Shown here: positions 33,610-42,736 of the stretch, one piece after another | How the letters are laid out: each line of letters opens with the position of its first letter | Numbering within the stretch: position 1 is the stretch's first letter | Origin: Algicella marina | GTDB lineage: Bacteria > Pseudomonadota > Alphaproteobacteria > Rhodobacterales > Rhodobacteraceae | Length of the DNA: 64,000 bases | Direction: 5' to 3' | Assembly (NCBI RefSeq): GCF_009931615.1 | Contig: NZ_CP046620.1 | Location: forward strand, 3,890,501-3,954,500 | The notes under the pieces: generated by a model | Told to the model about the DNA's origin: nothing | Database searches by the model: none | The model's input: the letters and a program-made list of their open reading frames with translations, nothing else | Translations under genes and position numbers: made by a program

Positions 33610-34140
33610 ATGGCGGAACGTGATTTCATAGCGGTGCGGATCGCGGTCCTGACAGTTTCCGACACGCGGTCGCTGGAAGAGGACCGTTCCGGCGATGTGC
33701 TGGAAGGGCGGATCGCCGATGCAGGGCACCGGCTGGCGGACAGGCAGATCGTGCGTGATGAAAGGGCGGCGATAGCGGCGCAGTTGCGAACGTGGATCGC
33801 GGACCCGGAGGTGGATGTGGTGATCTCCACCGGAGGCACCGGGCTGACGGGGCGGGACGTGACGGTGGAGGCCCATCGGGACGTCTACGAAAAGGAGATC
33901 GACGCGTTCGGCACGGTGTTCACGCATGTGTCGATGGCGAAAATCGGAACGTCAGCCGTCCAGAGCAGGGCCTGCGGCGGTGTGGCTGGCGGCACTTATC
34001 TGTTCGCGCTCCCCGGTTCTCCCGGGGCGTGCCGGGACGCGTGGGACGAGATTTTGGTCAAACAGTTGGATTATCGGCACAAGCCATGCAACTTCGTTGA
34101 GATCATGCCGCGGCTGGATGAGCATCTGAGGCGCAAGTGA
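33610..34140 (+). CDS. moaB: Molybdenum cofactor biosynthesis protein MoaB/MogA family
   Basis: The 176-residue protein has the MoCF_biosynth fold motifs: IAVLTVSDTRSLEEDRSGDV near 10-30, VDVVISTGGTGLTGRDVTVE near 75-95, and the C-terminal YLFALPGSPGACRDAWDEIL. MoaB/MogA enzymes adenylylate molybdopterin before metal insertion. AGGCAGC precedes ATG 33610. The gene overlaps the Nudix gene by 4 nt (GTGA). No other moa genes are adjacent. Confidence 0.92.
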   Translation: MAERDFIAVRIAVLTVSDTRSLEEDRSGDVLEGRIADAGHRLADRQIVRDERAAIAAQLRTWIADPEVDVVISTGGTGLTGRDVTVEAHRDVYEKEIDAFGTVFTHVSMAKIGTSAVQSRACGGVAGGTYLFALPGSPGACRDAWDEILVKQLDYRHKPCNFVEIMPRLDEHLRRK

Positions 34141-34604
34141 GAGACAAGTTCCGCGCCATTGGCGATGTGAGCGATGCCGGGAAAGCCGAGGCCGTGGGAG
34201 TGATCCTGGAGGATGCTTCGGGCCGACTGCTGCTGCAACTGCGCGACTTGCGGGACGAGGTGATCTTCGGCGGCTACTGGAGCTTCTTTGGTGGTGGCGT
34301 CGAGGGCGGCGAGACGCTGATCGAGGCTGCACAGCGGGAGACGGAGGAGGAGATCGGCGTGGCACTTGCGGCAACAGAGCTCGCCCCGTTCGGCTGGACC
34401 CGCTCTCTCAGCGTCCGACGGACGCGAATATATGTTTTCACGGCCACGCGGACGGTTGAGCCGGTGGATGTGACCCTCGACGAGGGCGCGGGGTTTGCTT
34501 TCTGGGACGAAAGACAACTGCCAAAGGTGCCGATTGTGCCGTTTTTGCAGCCAGTTTTGCAGGAATATCTTGAACTGCGACGGAAGCGACGGACCCTGCC
34601 GTAA
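34137..34604 (+). CDS. Nudix hydrolase
   Basis: The 155-residue protein contains a complete Nudix box, GGGVEGGETLIEAAQRETEE followed by EIG, near residues 52-74, which binds Mg for hydrolysis of nucleoside-diphosphate-X substrates. The fold is compact and single-domain. The start is GTG 34137, overlapping the moaB stop. Proteins of this size act on oxidised nucleotides, dinucleotides or sugar nucleotides, and nothing here narrows it down. Confidence 0.88.
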   Translation: MRDKFRAIGDVSDAGKAEAVGVILEDASGRLLLQLRDLRDEVIFGGYWSFFGGGVEGGETLIEAAQRETEEEIGVALAATELAPFGWTRSLSVRRTRIYVFTATRTVEPVDVTLDEGAGFAFWDERQLPKVPIVPFLQPVLQEYLELRRKRRTLP

Positions 34605-34690
34605 CAGATCTGTGGATAAAGTGATGTCCGGCTATATTCTATTTGCACCCCGACTGTGGGACGTTGAGTGATCTTTGAGGCAAGGATGAT

Positions 34691-36334
34691 ATGCGGTTTC
34701 TGACGCGCGGTTTGCTGGGAATTATGCTGCTGACCCTGACAGTTGGCCTGTTGGGGATGGCCGGACGGACGGTTTACCTCGCCGCCAGTGCGGAGCAAGG
34801 CGGCTTTGGCGGGCGCGGCGAGAACGAGGAGCGCATCTTTGCCGTGAATGTCGGAACGCTGACGTCCGAAACGGTGCGGCCCATAATTTCCAGCTACGGC
34901 GTGATCGAAAGCTGGCGTACGCTGGAATTGCGGACCGCGGTGGGCGGCACGGTGACGGAAATGGCCGACGCGTTTCGCGATGGCGGCCGGGTGCAGGCCG
35001 GTGATATCCTAGTGCAGGTGGACCGGGCGAATGCGGAAACTGCGCTGAGCCTGGCCAAGACCGAACGCGCAGAAGCGAAAGCGGAGGTGACGGAGGCTGA
35101 CGCTGCGCTGGAACTGGCGCAGGACGAACTCGCTACGTCAGAGGCGCAGCGCGACCTGCGTCGCCGGGCGCTGGCCCGGCAGGAAGATCTGCGGAGCCGC
35201 GGTGCGGGGACGGAAGCGGCCGTAGAGACGGCGGAACTGGCGCTTTCCTCGGCGGAACAGACGCTGGTTGGGCGGCGGCAGGCTTTGGCGCAGGCGCAGG
35301 CACGGATCAACCGCGCGGCGATTGCGCTGGAGCGGACGGCGATCCAGTTGTCGGAAGCGGAGCGTGACCTCTCCGATACCGTGATCCTTGCCCCTTTCAC
35401 CGGACTTCTGAGCGACGTGACGGCGGTGCCTGGCGGCCTGCTGACGACGAACGAACAGATCGCAACGCTGATCGACCCGGAGGCTCTGGAAGTGGCTTTC
35501 CGCATTTCCAATGCACAGTTTGCGCGGCTGGTGGCGACCGGGCAGCCGCTGGAAGGAACCGAGGTAACGGCAACGCTGTTGCTGGAGGACATACCGCTGG
35601 TGGTGGCGGGTGTCGTCGATCGCGTGGATGCGGAAGTCGGCGAAGGGCAGACGGGGCGCCTGTTGTTCGCACGGCTGGATCCGGAGGGTAGCCGCGCGTT
35701 GCGGCCGGGTGATTTCACCGAAGTGCGGATACTGGAACCGGAACTGGCGGCGGTGTCCGTCATTCCGGCGACCGCGGCCAACACCGACGGGGAAATCCTG
35801 CTGATCGGCGAGGGCGACCGGTTGGAGATGGCGACGGTTCGCATCTTGCGGCGGCAGGGCAACGACCTGATCGTGGGCGATGTGCCGTTTGGCCGCGAAT
35901 ACGTGGCGGAACGCGTGCCGCAATTGGGTGCGGGTGTGAAGGTCCGCCCGGTGCGTCCGGATGACGGTTTCGAGGAAAGTGCCGTTATCGAGCTGACACC
36001 TGAACGGCGCGCACTGCTGGTGGCGGCGGTGGAAGGCAATTCGCAGATGCCGGAAGAGGTGCGTCAGCGGTTGATTGCGCGACTTTCCGAAGATCGCGTG
36101 CCTGCGGATATGGTCGCACGGATCGAGTCGCGGATGGCGGAGGCCGATGTAGCGGCGATGGATGGCGGCGAAACGCTGACGCTGGAGCCTGAGCGTCGGG
36201 AACGGCTGGCGGCGTTCGTCCGATCCAGCGCGGGCATGCCCGAGGATGTGAAGGCGCGTCTGCTGTCGCAACTGGAGGCGGAAGAAGTGCCGCGTGGTAT
36301 GGTCGAGCGGCTGGAAAGCCGGATGGGGGGCTGA
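34691..36334 (+). CDS. RND efflux periplasmic adaptor with C-terminal tandem helical repeats
   Basis: A 547-residue membrane fusion protein: N-terminal helix (LLGIMLLTLTVGLLGMAG), lipoyl half-motifs around 60-100 (ELRTAVGGTVTEM) and 240-260, a long coiled-coil hairpin rich in Ala/Glu (about 115-235) and a beta-barrel domain. The protein links an inner-membrane RND pump to an outer-membrane channel. Unusually, it ends in two related units: residues 435-482 (LTPERRALLVAAVEG...MVARIESRM) and 498-547 (LEPERRERLAAFVRS...MVERLESRM), absent from adaptors I know. The pump gene follows 4 nt later. Confidence 0.9.
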   Translation: MRFLTRGLLGIMLLTLTVGLLGMAGRTVYLAASAEQGGFGGRGENEERIFAVNVGTLTSETVRPIISSYGVIESWRTLELRTAVGGTVTEMADAFRDGGRVQAGDILVQVDRANAETALSLAKTERAEAKAEVTEADAALELAQDELATSEAQRDLRRRALARQEDLRSRGAGTEAAVETAELALSSAEQTLVGRRQALAQAQARINRAAIALERTAIQLSEAERDLSDTVILAPFTGLLSDVTAVPGGLLTTNEQIATLIDPEALEVAFRISNAQFARLVATGQPLEGTEVTATLLLEDIPLVVAGVVDRVDAEVGEGQTGRLLFARLDPEGSRALRPGDFTEVRILEPELAAVSVIPATAANTDGEILLIGEGDRLEMATVRILRRQGNDLIVGDVPFGREYVAERVPQLGAGVKVRPVRPDDGFEESAVIELTPERRALLVAAVEGNSQMPEEVRQRLIARLSEDRVPADMVARIESRMAEADVAAMDGGETLTLEPERRERLAAFVRSSAGMPEDVKARLLSQLEAEEVPRGMVERLESRMGG

Positions 36335-36338
36335 GGTA

Positions 36339-39300
36339 ATGGCGCTGCGGGGCGAAGGCGTGGGCGGCATACTTTCCTATTTCACCCGCCACCGGACAGC
36401 GGCCAACCTGTTGCTGGTGATCATGGTGACGTTGGGACTGGTGGCGGCGACGCAGATTCGCAGCCAGTTCTTTCCCGATGTCGTGCTGTCTTCGGTGGAT
36501 GTCGATGTTCGATGGGACGGCGCCGGGCCCGAAGATGTGGACGGGGCCATCATCGCCGTTCTGGAACCGGCGCTGCGCGGCGTGGAGGGCGTGACGGGGT
36601 CAACGGCGACCGCACGCGAGGGCTCAGCCCGCATTGACCTCGAATTCGAACCGGGCTGGGACATGAGCAGGGCGGTCGACGACGTGACGTCGGCGGTCGA
36701 TGGCGTCAACAACCTGCCGGAAGGCGCAGAAACGCCGGAAGTCAGCCGCAATGCATGGCGCGACCGGGTCACGGACGTTGTGATCCACGGGCCGGTGGCG
36801 CGCGAGCAACTCGGGCGATTTGCCGATGAGTTCGTATCGCGCCTGTTTCAGCGCGGCGTTACGCGTACGACCATACGCGGAGTGACGGCGCCGACCATCC
36901 GGGTTGAGGCCCCGGAAGCGGAGCTGATACGCCACGACATCGCGCTGTCGGACATCGCCAACGCTATCGGGCAGGAGACGGAGGCCAGCCCGGCGGGTGA
37001 CGTGGCCGGCGGCTCTGCCCGCGTGAGGACCGGGATCGAAAAGCGGACAGCGGAAGAGGTTGCTTCCATAGTGGTCCGTTCGGGCACCGACGGCTCCAAG
37101 CTGCTGGTTTCAGATCTGGCGCGGATCAGCGTCGATGGAGCCGAGCAGGGGCGGGCTTATTACAAGGATGACAACCCGGCGGTTTCGATCCGGGTGGACC
37201 GCTCCGATCAGGGCGATGCCATCGAGATGCAGCGGCTGGTGACAGAGGTTGCGGCGGAACTGGAATCTATCCTGCCGCCCGGCGTGAAGGTGGAGCTGAT
37301 CCGCACACGGGCCGAAGCGATTACCGAACGCCTGGACATTCTGTTCGACAACGGGCTGCTGGGGCTGGCGCTGGTTGTCCTGCTGTTGTTTCTGTTTCTG
37401 TCGGCGCGCACCGCGCTCTGGGTGGCGGCCGGTATCCCGGTGGCGATGATCGCGACGATCGCGCTGATGTTCGCCTTCGGACTGACGATCAACATGATCT
37501 CGCTTTTTGCCCTGATTATCTGCCTCGGTATTGTCGTCGATGATGCCATTGTCGTCGGCGAACATGCGGATTTCCGGGTGCGGACGCTGGGCGAGACGCC
37601 GCTGGTGGCGGCGGAAAACGCGGCGCGGCGCATGTCGCTGCCGGTGTTCTCTTCCACGGTCACGACCGTGATCGCCTTTGTCGGGCTGACGGCCATCGGC
37701 GGGCGTTTCGGCAGCCTGATCAGTGATATTCCCTTTACTGTTGTCGTGGTGCTGCTTGCATCGCTCGTGGAATGTTTCCTGATTCTGCCGAACCACATGG
37801 CGCATGCGTTGGCCAGCGGCGACCGTCAGCATTGGTATGATTGGCCGAGCCGAACTTTCAACAAGGGCTTTGGCTGGTTTTGTCGCCGTATCTTCCGGCC
37901 CGCCATGCGCCTGGTGCTTGCTCTGCGCTATCCGGTGCTGGGCACCGCTGTGCTGGTGCTGGCGCTCACGGCATCGCTGTATCTGCGTGGTGACGTGACC
38001 TGGCGTTTCTTCAATTCTCCGGAGCGGGCGAGCATTTCCGGAAACATCGCAATGTTGCCGGGGGCGAAGCGGGCCGACACGCTTGAGATGGTGCGCGAGT
38101 TGCAACGTGCTGTGCGCGACACGGCGGCCCGGTACGAGGCGGAACACGGTGCCAACCCGGTTCTTTTCGCGCTGGCGGAGGTGGGTGGGACCACAGGGCG
38201 TGGACTGGCCGGATCGGACACGAAGGACGAGGACCAGCTCGGGTCCATCGCCATCGAACTGATCGATCCGGACCTGCGGCCCTATTCCAGCTTCGCCTTT
38301 CTGGGCGATCTGCAAGAGGAAGTGCGCCGCCACCCGCTGCTGGAGACGCTGAGTTTCCGAGGTTGGCGTTCCGGCCCCGGCGGCGATGCTCTGGACGTGA
38401 AATTCTACGGTGCGGATGCGACGACGCTGAAGGCTGCGGCGGAGGATCTGAAGGCGGCGGTTTCGGAGTTTCCCGAAGTCAGCGCCGTGGAGGATACGCT
38501 GGCCTACGACAAGACGGAACTGGTGCTGGAACTGACGCCGATAGGCTCCACGCTCGGGTTCACGATCGACGGCATCGGGCGGGAGTTGCGCCAGCGGCTG
38601 GCGGGGATTGAAGCAGCAAGCTTCCCGGTCGGTGTTCGGCAGGGTACGATCGAGGTGAGCCTCGCCGAAGAGGAGCTGACCGCCGATTTCCTCTCGACGA
38701 CGCGGTTGCGGAGCCCGACGGGCGAATACGTGCCCCTGTCGGAGATCGTGACGGTCGATACCAAGCTGGGCTTCTCTTCGGTGCGCCGGGAAAACGGGTA
38801 CCGGGTGATCACGGTTTCGGGCGATATTTCCGAGGATGACCCGGTGCGGGCTCAGGCGGTGATGACGAGCCTTCAAAACGAGATCCTGCCAAGGATCACC
38901 GAGGAACGCGGGGTCAATTACGTGCTGGGCGGATTGGCGGAGCAGGAGCGGGAGTTCCTCAGCGATGCCGCTCTGGGCTTCAGCCTGTGCATGTTGGGAA
39001 TCTATCTGACGCTCTGCTGGATCTTCGCAAGCTGGACCCGGCCCTTCGTGGTGATGGCCGTGATTCCCTTCGGCCTGATCGGTGCCGTGTGGGGGCATTA
39101 CCTTTGGGATGTGCCGCTGTCGATATTCACCGTCGTCGGGCTGATCGGGATGAGCGGGATCATCATCAACGACAGTATCGTGCTGATCACCACCATCGAC
39201 GAATATGCCGAGAAGCGCGGGTTGGTGGCGGCAGTTGTCGATGCGACTGTGGACAGGCTGCGACCTGTGCTGCTGACGACCCTGACAACCGTGCTGGGGC

Positions 39301-39743
39301 TGGCGCCGTTGCTTTACGAATCTTCGCAGCAGGCGCAGTTCCTGAAGCCGACAGTGATCACGCTGGCCTATGGCTTGGGTGTTGGCATGGTGCTGGTGCT
39401 GTTGATCGTGCCTTCGCTGGTCATCATGCAGGCCGATCTGGCCCGCATCCGTGCCTCGACCCGGCGGGGGCTGCTCCGGTCCGATGCCGGAAGCCGGGCG
39501 CGGATTGTTCTGGGGCTGAGTGCCTTGGCGAGCCTGGCTGTCCTGGCGGCCACCGTCGGCGTGTTCATGGTAACAGGCGAGGTCTGGGCGCCTCTCGCAT
39601 CCGTCACCGCATCGGTGGGACTGACGGGCGGGGTGGCTGCGCTGGCGCTGTTGCTGGCCGGACTGGTTGTCGTGTTCCTGATCGGCTGGGTGCTGGCAGC
39701 ATTCAGTCAGCCGCGCAGGAGACAGGTTCTGCCCGCGGAATGA
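36339..39743 (+). CDS. RND family efflux permease
   Basis: A 1134-residue inner-membrane proton-driven pump of the AcrB/HAE type. FTRHRTAANLLLVIMVTLGL starts the first helix. Charged residues inside helix 4, in FALIICLGIVVDDAIVVGEH near 390-410, and the matching VVGLIGMSGIIINDSIVLIT motif near 930-950 are in place. Two large periplasmic loops separate helices 1/2 and 7/8. The start is ATG 36339, just 4 nt after the adaptor stop, with GAGG as ribosome site. No outer-membrane channel or TetR-type repressor is adjacent. Substrate is unknown: drugs, metals or lipids are all possible. Confidence 0.95.
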   Translation: MALRGEGVGGILSYFTRHRTAANLLLVIMVTLGLVAATQIRSQFFPDVVLSSVDVDVRWDGAGPEDVDGAIIAVLEPALRGVEGVTGSTATAREGSARIDLEFEPGWDMSRAVDDVTSAVDGVNNLPEGAETPEVSRNAWRDRVTDVVIHGPVAREQLGRFADEFVSRLFQRGVTRTTIRGVTAPTIRVEAPEAELIRHDIALSDIANAIGQETEASPAGDVAGGSARVRTGIEKRTAEEVASIVVRSGTDGSKLLVSDLARISVDGAEQGRAYYKDDNPAVSIRVDRSDQGDAIEMQRLVTEVAAELESILPPGVKVELIRTRAEAITERLDILFDNGLLGLALVVLLLFLFLSARTALWVAAGIPVAMIATIALMFAFGLTINMISLFALIICLGIVVDDAIVVGEHADFRVRTLGETPLVAAENAARRMSLPVFSSTVTTVIAFVGLTAIGGRFGSLISDIPFTVVVVLLASLVECFLILPNHMAHALASGDRQHWYDWPSRTFNKGFGWFCRRIFRPAMRLVLALRYPVLGTAVLVLALTASLYLRGDVTWRFFNSPERASISGNIAMLPGAKRADTLEMVRELQRAVRDTAARYEAEHGANPVLFALAEVGGTTGRGLAGSDTKDEDQLGSIAIELIDPDLRPYSSFAFLGDLQEEVRRHPLLETLSFRGWRSGPGGDALDVKFYGADATTLKAAAEDLKAAVSEFPEVSAVEDTLAYDKTELVLELTPIGSTLGFTIDGIGRELRQRLAGIEAASFPVGVRQGTIEVSLAEEELTADFLSTTRLRSPTGEYVPLSEIVTVDTKLGFSSVRRENGYRVITVSGDISEDDPVRAQAVMTSLQNEILPRITEERGVNYVLGGLAEQEREFLSDAALGFSLCMLGIYLTLCWIFASWTRPFVVMAVIPFGLIGAVWGHYLWDVPLSIFTVVGLIGMSGIIINDSIVLITTIDEYAEKRGLVAAVVDATVDRLRPVLLTTLTTVLGLAPLLYESSQQAQFLKPTVITLAYGLGVGMVLVLLIVPSLVIMQADLARIRASTRRGLLRSDAGSRARIVLGLSALASLAVLAATVGVFMVTGEVWAPLASVTASVGLTGGVAALALLLAGLVVVFLIGWVLAAFSQPRRRQVLPAE

Positions 39744-39751
39744 AACTGCGC

Positions 39752-40378
39752 TCAGGGGGCGGAGATGATGCTGCCGTCACCGAGGATGGCAGTATCCAGC
39801 CGGACGTCCCATGGCTGTGGCCGGATGCTGTCGATCCTGCAGAACCCCTGACCGACGCCGATCTTCAGCGGCGCAACAGGTAGGGATGCCAGAGTCATGT
39901 CGTAGTAGCCTCCACCGTTGCCCAGCCGGTAGCAGTCGGCGTCAATTCCGACCAAGGGCAGGATGACGATGTCGGGGCGTTGCGGCGCACCTTCGGCAGG
40001 CACGGGAATGTTCCATATGCCGCGGGTCATGGCACAACCGGGCGCCCATGTGCGAAACTCCACCGGCGCAGCACGAGTTACGACAACGGGCAGGCTGACT
40101 GTAGCGCCGGACCGGTGCAGGGCGTGCATGCAGGCGCGCAGGTCAAGCTCTCCTCGGATCGGCCAGTAGAAGGCGATGGTCTTGCCGGCGACGTCGCCGA
40201 GACGGTCGGTGAGTGCTGCAATTACCTGTTCGGTCTCCGCCGCGCGGTTTGATTGCGGCATGCCGCGCCGCAGAGCGTAGAGACGCTCGCGTTCGGCCTT
40301 ACGGTGGGCGTCCACCTGCAGCTTCGTGGCGCGGTCGATAACATGGCCGCCAATGGTTGTCTGGTCTTCGCGGGCCAT
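39752..40378 (-). CDS. 5-formyltetrahydrofolate cyclo-ligase
   Basis: Converts 5-formyl-THF to 5,10-methenyl-THF with ATP. The 208-residue protein shows the family motifs: KAERERLYALRRGMPQ near the start, IAFYWPIRGELD near 68-80, and the nucleotide loop RLGNGGGYYDMTLASLP near 155-170. The region directly upstream on the same strand (40405-40555) looks like 6S RNA, reproducing the ssrS-ygfA arrangement known in Proteobacteria. It is convergent with the RND pump gene, separated by only 8 bp. Confidence 0.93.
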   Translation of the reverse strand: MAREDQTTIGGHVIDRATKLQVDAHRKAERERLYALRRGMPQSNRAAETEQVIAALTDRLGDVAGKTIAFYWPIRGELDLRACMHALHRSGATVSLPVVVTRAAPVEFRTWAPGCAMTRGIWNIPVPAEGAPQRPDIVILPLVGIDADCYRLGNGGGYYDMTLASLPVAPLKIGVGQGFCRIDSIRPQPWDVRLDTAILGDGSIISAP

Positions 40379-40404
40379 GGTCAGGTCACTTCACGATCTG
40401 GGGA

Positions 40405-40555
40405 CGTCGTGCGCCGTGGTACCCTGTAGATGTCAATGCAGCGGTCATCGAAGATCCATGCGCCGAGCGGTTGCGCGTGAGGTGTCTGGACCCTGGCCCA
40501 AAATATATGTGGACTCGGTTCTGCCATGTCTCAGGTTGGCACGGGCACCGATGCC
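40405..40555 (-). ncRNA. ssrS: Candidate 6S RNA upstream of the 5-FTHF cyclo-ligase gene
   Basis: Read on the minus strand, a 5' segment GGTGCCCGTGCCAACCTG (40532-40549) can pair with a 3' segment CAGGGTACCACGGCGCAC (about 40409-40426) to form a long closing stem with small bulges. An inner stem CCGAG/CTCGG lies inside a less structured centre containing ATATATTTTGGGCC. A roughly 150-nt rod with a central bulge immediately upstream of the cyclo-ligase (ygfA) gene is the known 6S RNA arrangement. 6S RNA binds sigma-70 RNA polymerase. The identification rests on location and folding by eye; ends are approximate. Confidence 0.5.
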
Positions 40556-40565
40556 CCGCAAGGGT

Positions 40566-41351
40566 TCAGCCGGCCGGACAGCCCCGGATGTCGATGGCGC
40601 TGTCTGCGGTAAGAAGGGTGATGCGCAGATTGCCGAGATCGACGTCAGGTGCGCCCTTGCCGTAGTGATCGAGTGCGGCCGTGATGGTCAGTGCATAGCC
40701 ATCGGCCTGGGTTGATACCGGGGTCAGGAAGGTTTCCTCCGACCCGGTTTCGAACACGCTGAATGGCGCGGCGGGTGCTTCGCCGGCAAAGCGGAAACTG
40801 GCTGTCACCGTCTCTGCACTCTGTTGGCAGGACGCGGATTGGATGCCGGCGCCGTCGGTAGTGAGCGGGCGGGCGGCGAGAGCGTTTTCAATGGCTTGCA
40901 CGGTAGTGGAGTCGGCAGCGGATTCTGCCGGCATTTCAGCCGTTGCGTGGGCCGGAATACAGATATCCTCGCAAACGCCGTAAGACAGTGCCAGCGCTAC
41001 GTCGATGGGCCCGCCCGGCGTTTGAGGTGTGAGTTCTACCGGGAAGACGACCCTGTCGCTGTAGCCCAGCGTCGTCATCCCATAGGACTCCTGCACCTCC
41101 GGCCTGGGCCAGTGGATGGTAGCGGCAGCGAGGTTTTGCGACCCTGTCCAGTCGAACATCGGGGGGATACCGCCCGCGCCGGGAGCGCGCCAGTAGGTTT
41201 TCCAGCCCGGATCGAGGTCGATTTCCACGCCGATCATGCGGTTGCCGTCCGGCATTTCCCAACCGGGCAGGAGACGCATGCGGGACATTTCCTGCGAAGT
41301 GGCAACGGTTGGGGCGACAAGTGCCGCCATGAGGGCAATGAGGCGTATCAT
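40566..41351 (-). CDS. Periplasmic DsbD N-domain-like protein
   Basis: The 261-residue product has a signal peptide (MIRLIALMAALVAPTVATS) and a domain like the N-terminal immunoglobulin fold of the thiol-disulfide carrier DsbD. It has RMIGVEIDLDPGWKTYWRAP near 35-55, ESYGMTTLGYSDRVVFPVEL and the cysteine pair in SYGVCEDICIP near 135-145. Unlike DsbD it has no membrane or thioredoxin domain. It may accept or donate electrons to periplasmic cysteines. ATG 41351 was preferred over the upstream start at 41438, which lies in shadow sequence. Divergent from yqgE by about 97 bp. Confidence 0.75.
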   Translation of the reverse strand: MIRLIALMAALVAPTVATSQEMSRMRLLPGWEMPDGNRMIGVEIDLDPGWKTYWRAPGAGGIPPMFDWTGSQNLAAATIHWPRPEVQESYGMTTLGYSDRVVFPVELTPQTPGGPIDVALALSYGVCEDICIPAHATAEMPAESAADSTTVQAIENALAARPLTTDGAGIQSASCQQSAETVTASFRFAGEAPAAPFSVFETGSEETFLTPVSTQADGYALTITAALDHYGKGAPDVDLGNLRITLLTADSAIDIRGCPAG

Positions 41352-41448
41352 GGCGCGGACCTTAGCCGGGGAGCGGGGGAGAGGGAACTCACGCTTCTGC
41401 GAGAGTTGTTGCTTGCCTTGCCCTGTGGCCTGCACCATCTTCCACTAC

Positions 41449-42021
41449 ATGAAAGCACCGGTTTCCGAGTTCCTCGATGGAAAGATGCTGATCGCGATGC
41501 CCGGAATGGGGGATCTGCGGTTCGAGCGTTCCGTAATCTTCATGTGCGCCCACTCTGACGACGGAGCCATGGGCCTGATGATCAACAAGCCTGCTCCGGA
41601 CCTGCGTTTTGCCGATCTGCTGGAGCAACTGGAGATCGACAAGGGGCCGTTGATGCATGATACGGACGTATTCTTTGGCGGGCCGGTGGAGCATGGCCGT
41701 GGGTTCGTGCTGCACACCAACGACTACGAGGTTTCCGACAGTACGATGAAGGTCAACGCCTCGTTCGCGATGACGGCGACGATAGAGATTCTACGCGACA
41801 TCGCCGATGGCACCGGGCCCCGAGAGGCACTGCTTTGCCTCGGCTATGCTGGCTGGGGGCCGGGGCAGCTGGAGGGTGAGTTGCAGCAGAATGGCTGGCT
41901 AACCTGCGATGCCGACGAAACGCTGATCTTCGGGACCAAGAGCGCCGATCGCTGGACTGGCGCGCTTGGGAGGCTGGGTATTGACCCGCGGTTGCTGTCG
42001 GCCGAGGGTGGCCGGGCCTGA
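41449..42021 (+). CDS. YqgE/AlgH family protein
   Basis: The 190-residue protein matches the UPF0301/YqgE family: FLDGKMLIAMPGMGDLRFER at 7-26, SVIFMCAHSDDGAMGLMINK, VFFGGPVEHGRGFVLHTNDY and GYAGWGPGQLEGEL. The family was named for a role proposed in alginate regulation, but its biochemical function is not settled. ATG 41449 starts the conserved region; the open frame continues upstream in opposite-strand coding DNA. Convergent with the Crp/Fnr gene, separated by 6 bp. Confidence 0.93.
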   Translation: MKAPVSEFLDGKMLIAMPGMGDLRFERSVIFMCAHSDDGAMGLMINKPAPDLRFADLLEQLEIDKGPLMHDTDVFFGGPVEHGRGFVLHTNDYEVSDSTMKVNASFAMTATIEILRDIADGTGPREALLCLGYAGWGPGQLEGELQQNGWLTCDADETLIFGTKSADRWTGALGRLGIDPRLLSAEGGRA

Positions 42022-42027
42022 AGCCTT

Positions 42028-42714
42028 TCAGAGTTCGTCCAGTTCCTGGGCGATGTCCTCCAGTTGTTCCATGTCCGAGAGAAGGATGATGCGGCCGTTC
42101 TTGGAGATGACTTCCTCCGCTTCCAGCGCCTTGAGAATCTGGTTCACGCGCGGGCGGGCGGCACCACACATAAGTGCCAGTTCCTGCTGCGTCAGACGCA
42201 CCTGCGGCGGGCGCGGGCCGTCCGGCACGGCATTGCCCATCAGCACATGGGCGACGCGCGCGCGCAGCGGGCGCAGCGCGAGAAATTCCGCACGATCCGT
42301 TGAGCGGCGGAGCAGCATGCAGAGTGTGGTGATGATGCCGCGCGAAAGGGCCGGATCCTCCAGCAGGGCAACGAAATCCGCTCGTCGCAGTGCCAGTACA
42401 CGCCCGACGTCGCGGATAGTGCAAGTGGCGGATCGGGGTTCGCCGTCGAGCAGGGCAATCTCGCCGATACTGTCGCCGGGTTTGGCGATATGGAAAATCA
42501 TCTCGCGGCCGGTCTCGGAAAGAAGCGAGATGGTGGCTGCGCCTTCGACCATGATGTAGAGGCTGTCACTGTCGTCGCCCTGGCTGAAAAGCACCTCGCC
42601 CTTACGGGTGGTGCGAAGCGTGCAGCGTTTGGCTATGCTTCGGATCTGTTCTTCGCCAAGACTGGCGAACAGGGCGCATTGCGTCAGGATTTCAGCAGGT
42701 GCAGGCACGGACAT
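42028..42714 (-). CDS. Crp/Fnr family transcriptional regulator
   Basis: The 228-residue protein has a cyclic-nucleotide-binding beta barrel (residues about 10-120, with GDSIGEIALLDGEPRSATCT near 79-98, including the phosphate-binding Arg-Ser-Ala) followed by a dimer helix and a C-terminal helix-turn-helix (RLTQQELALMCGAARPRVNQ, then ILKALEAEEVI). The GE-x-ALLDG-x-PRSAT cassette is the cAMP-binding type, unlike the cysteine-bearing Fnr type. It starts 22 nt downstream of a class III cyclase gene on the same strand, which makes a cAMP receptor role likely. ATG 42714 is the family-like start. Confidence 0.9.
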   Translation of the reverse strand: MSVPAPAEILTQCALFASLGEEQIRSIAKRCTLRTTRKGEVLFSQGDDSDSLYIMVEGAATISLLSETGREMIFHIAKPGDSIGEIALLDGEPRSATCTIRDVGRVLALRRADFVALLEDPALSRGIITTLCMLLRRSTDRAEFLALRPLRARVAHVLMGNAVPDGPRPPQVRLTQQELALMCGAARPRVNQILKALEAEEVISKNGRIILLSDMEQLEDIAQELDEL

Positions 42715-42736
42715 CGCGATCTCCCGGCGTTGTGTT

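Noticed and set aside
31867-33927. 686-codon open frame on the minus strand
   Set aside because: It is antisense to four well-supported plus-strand genes and its translation is rich in Arg, His and Pro, the usual shadow composition in GC-rich DNA.
37110-39098. 662-codon open frame on the minus strand
   Set aside because: Antisense to the RND pump, with Gln/Arg/His-rich composition and no domain.
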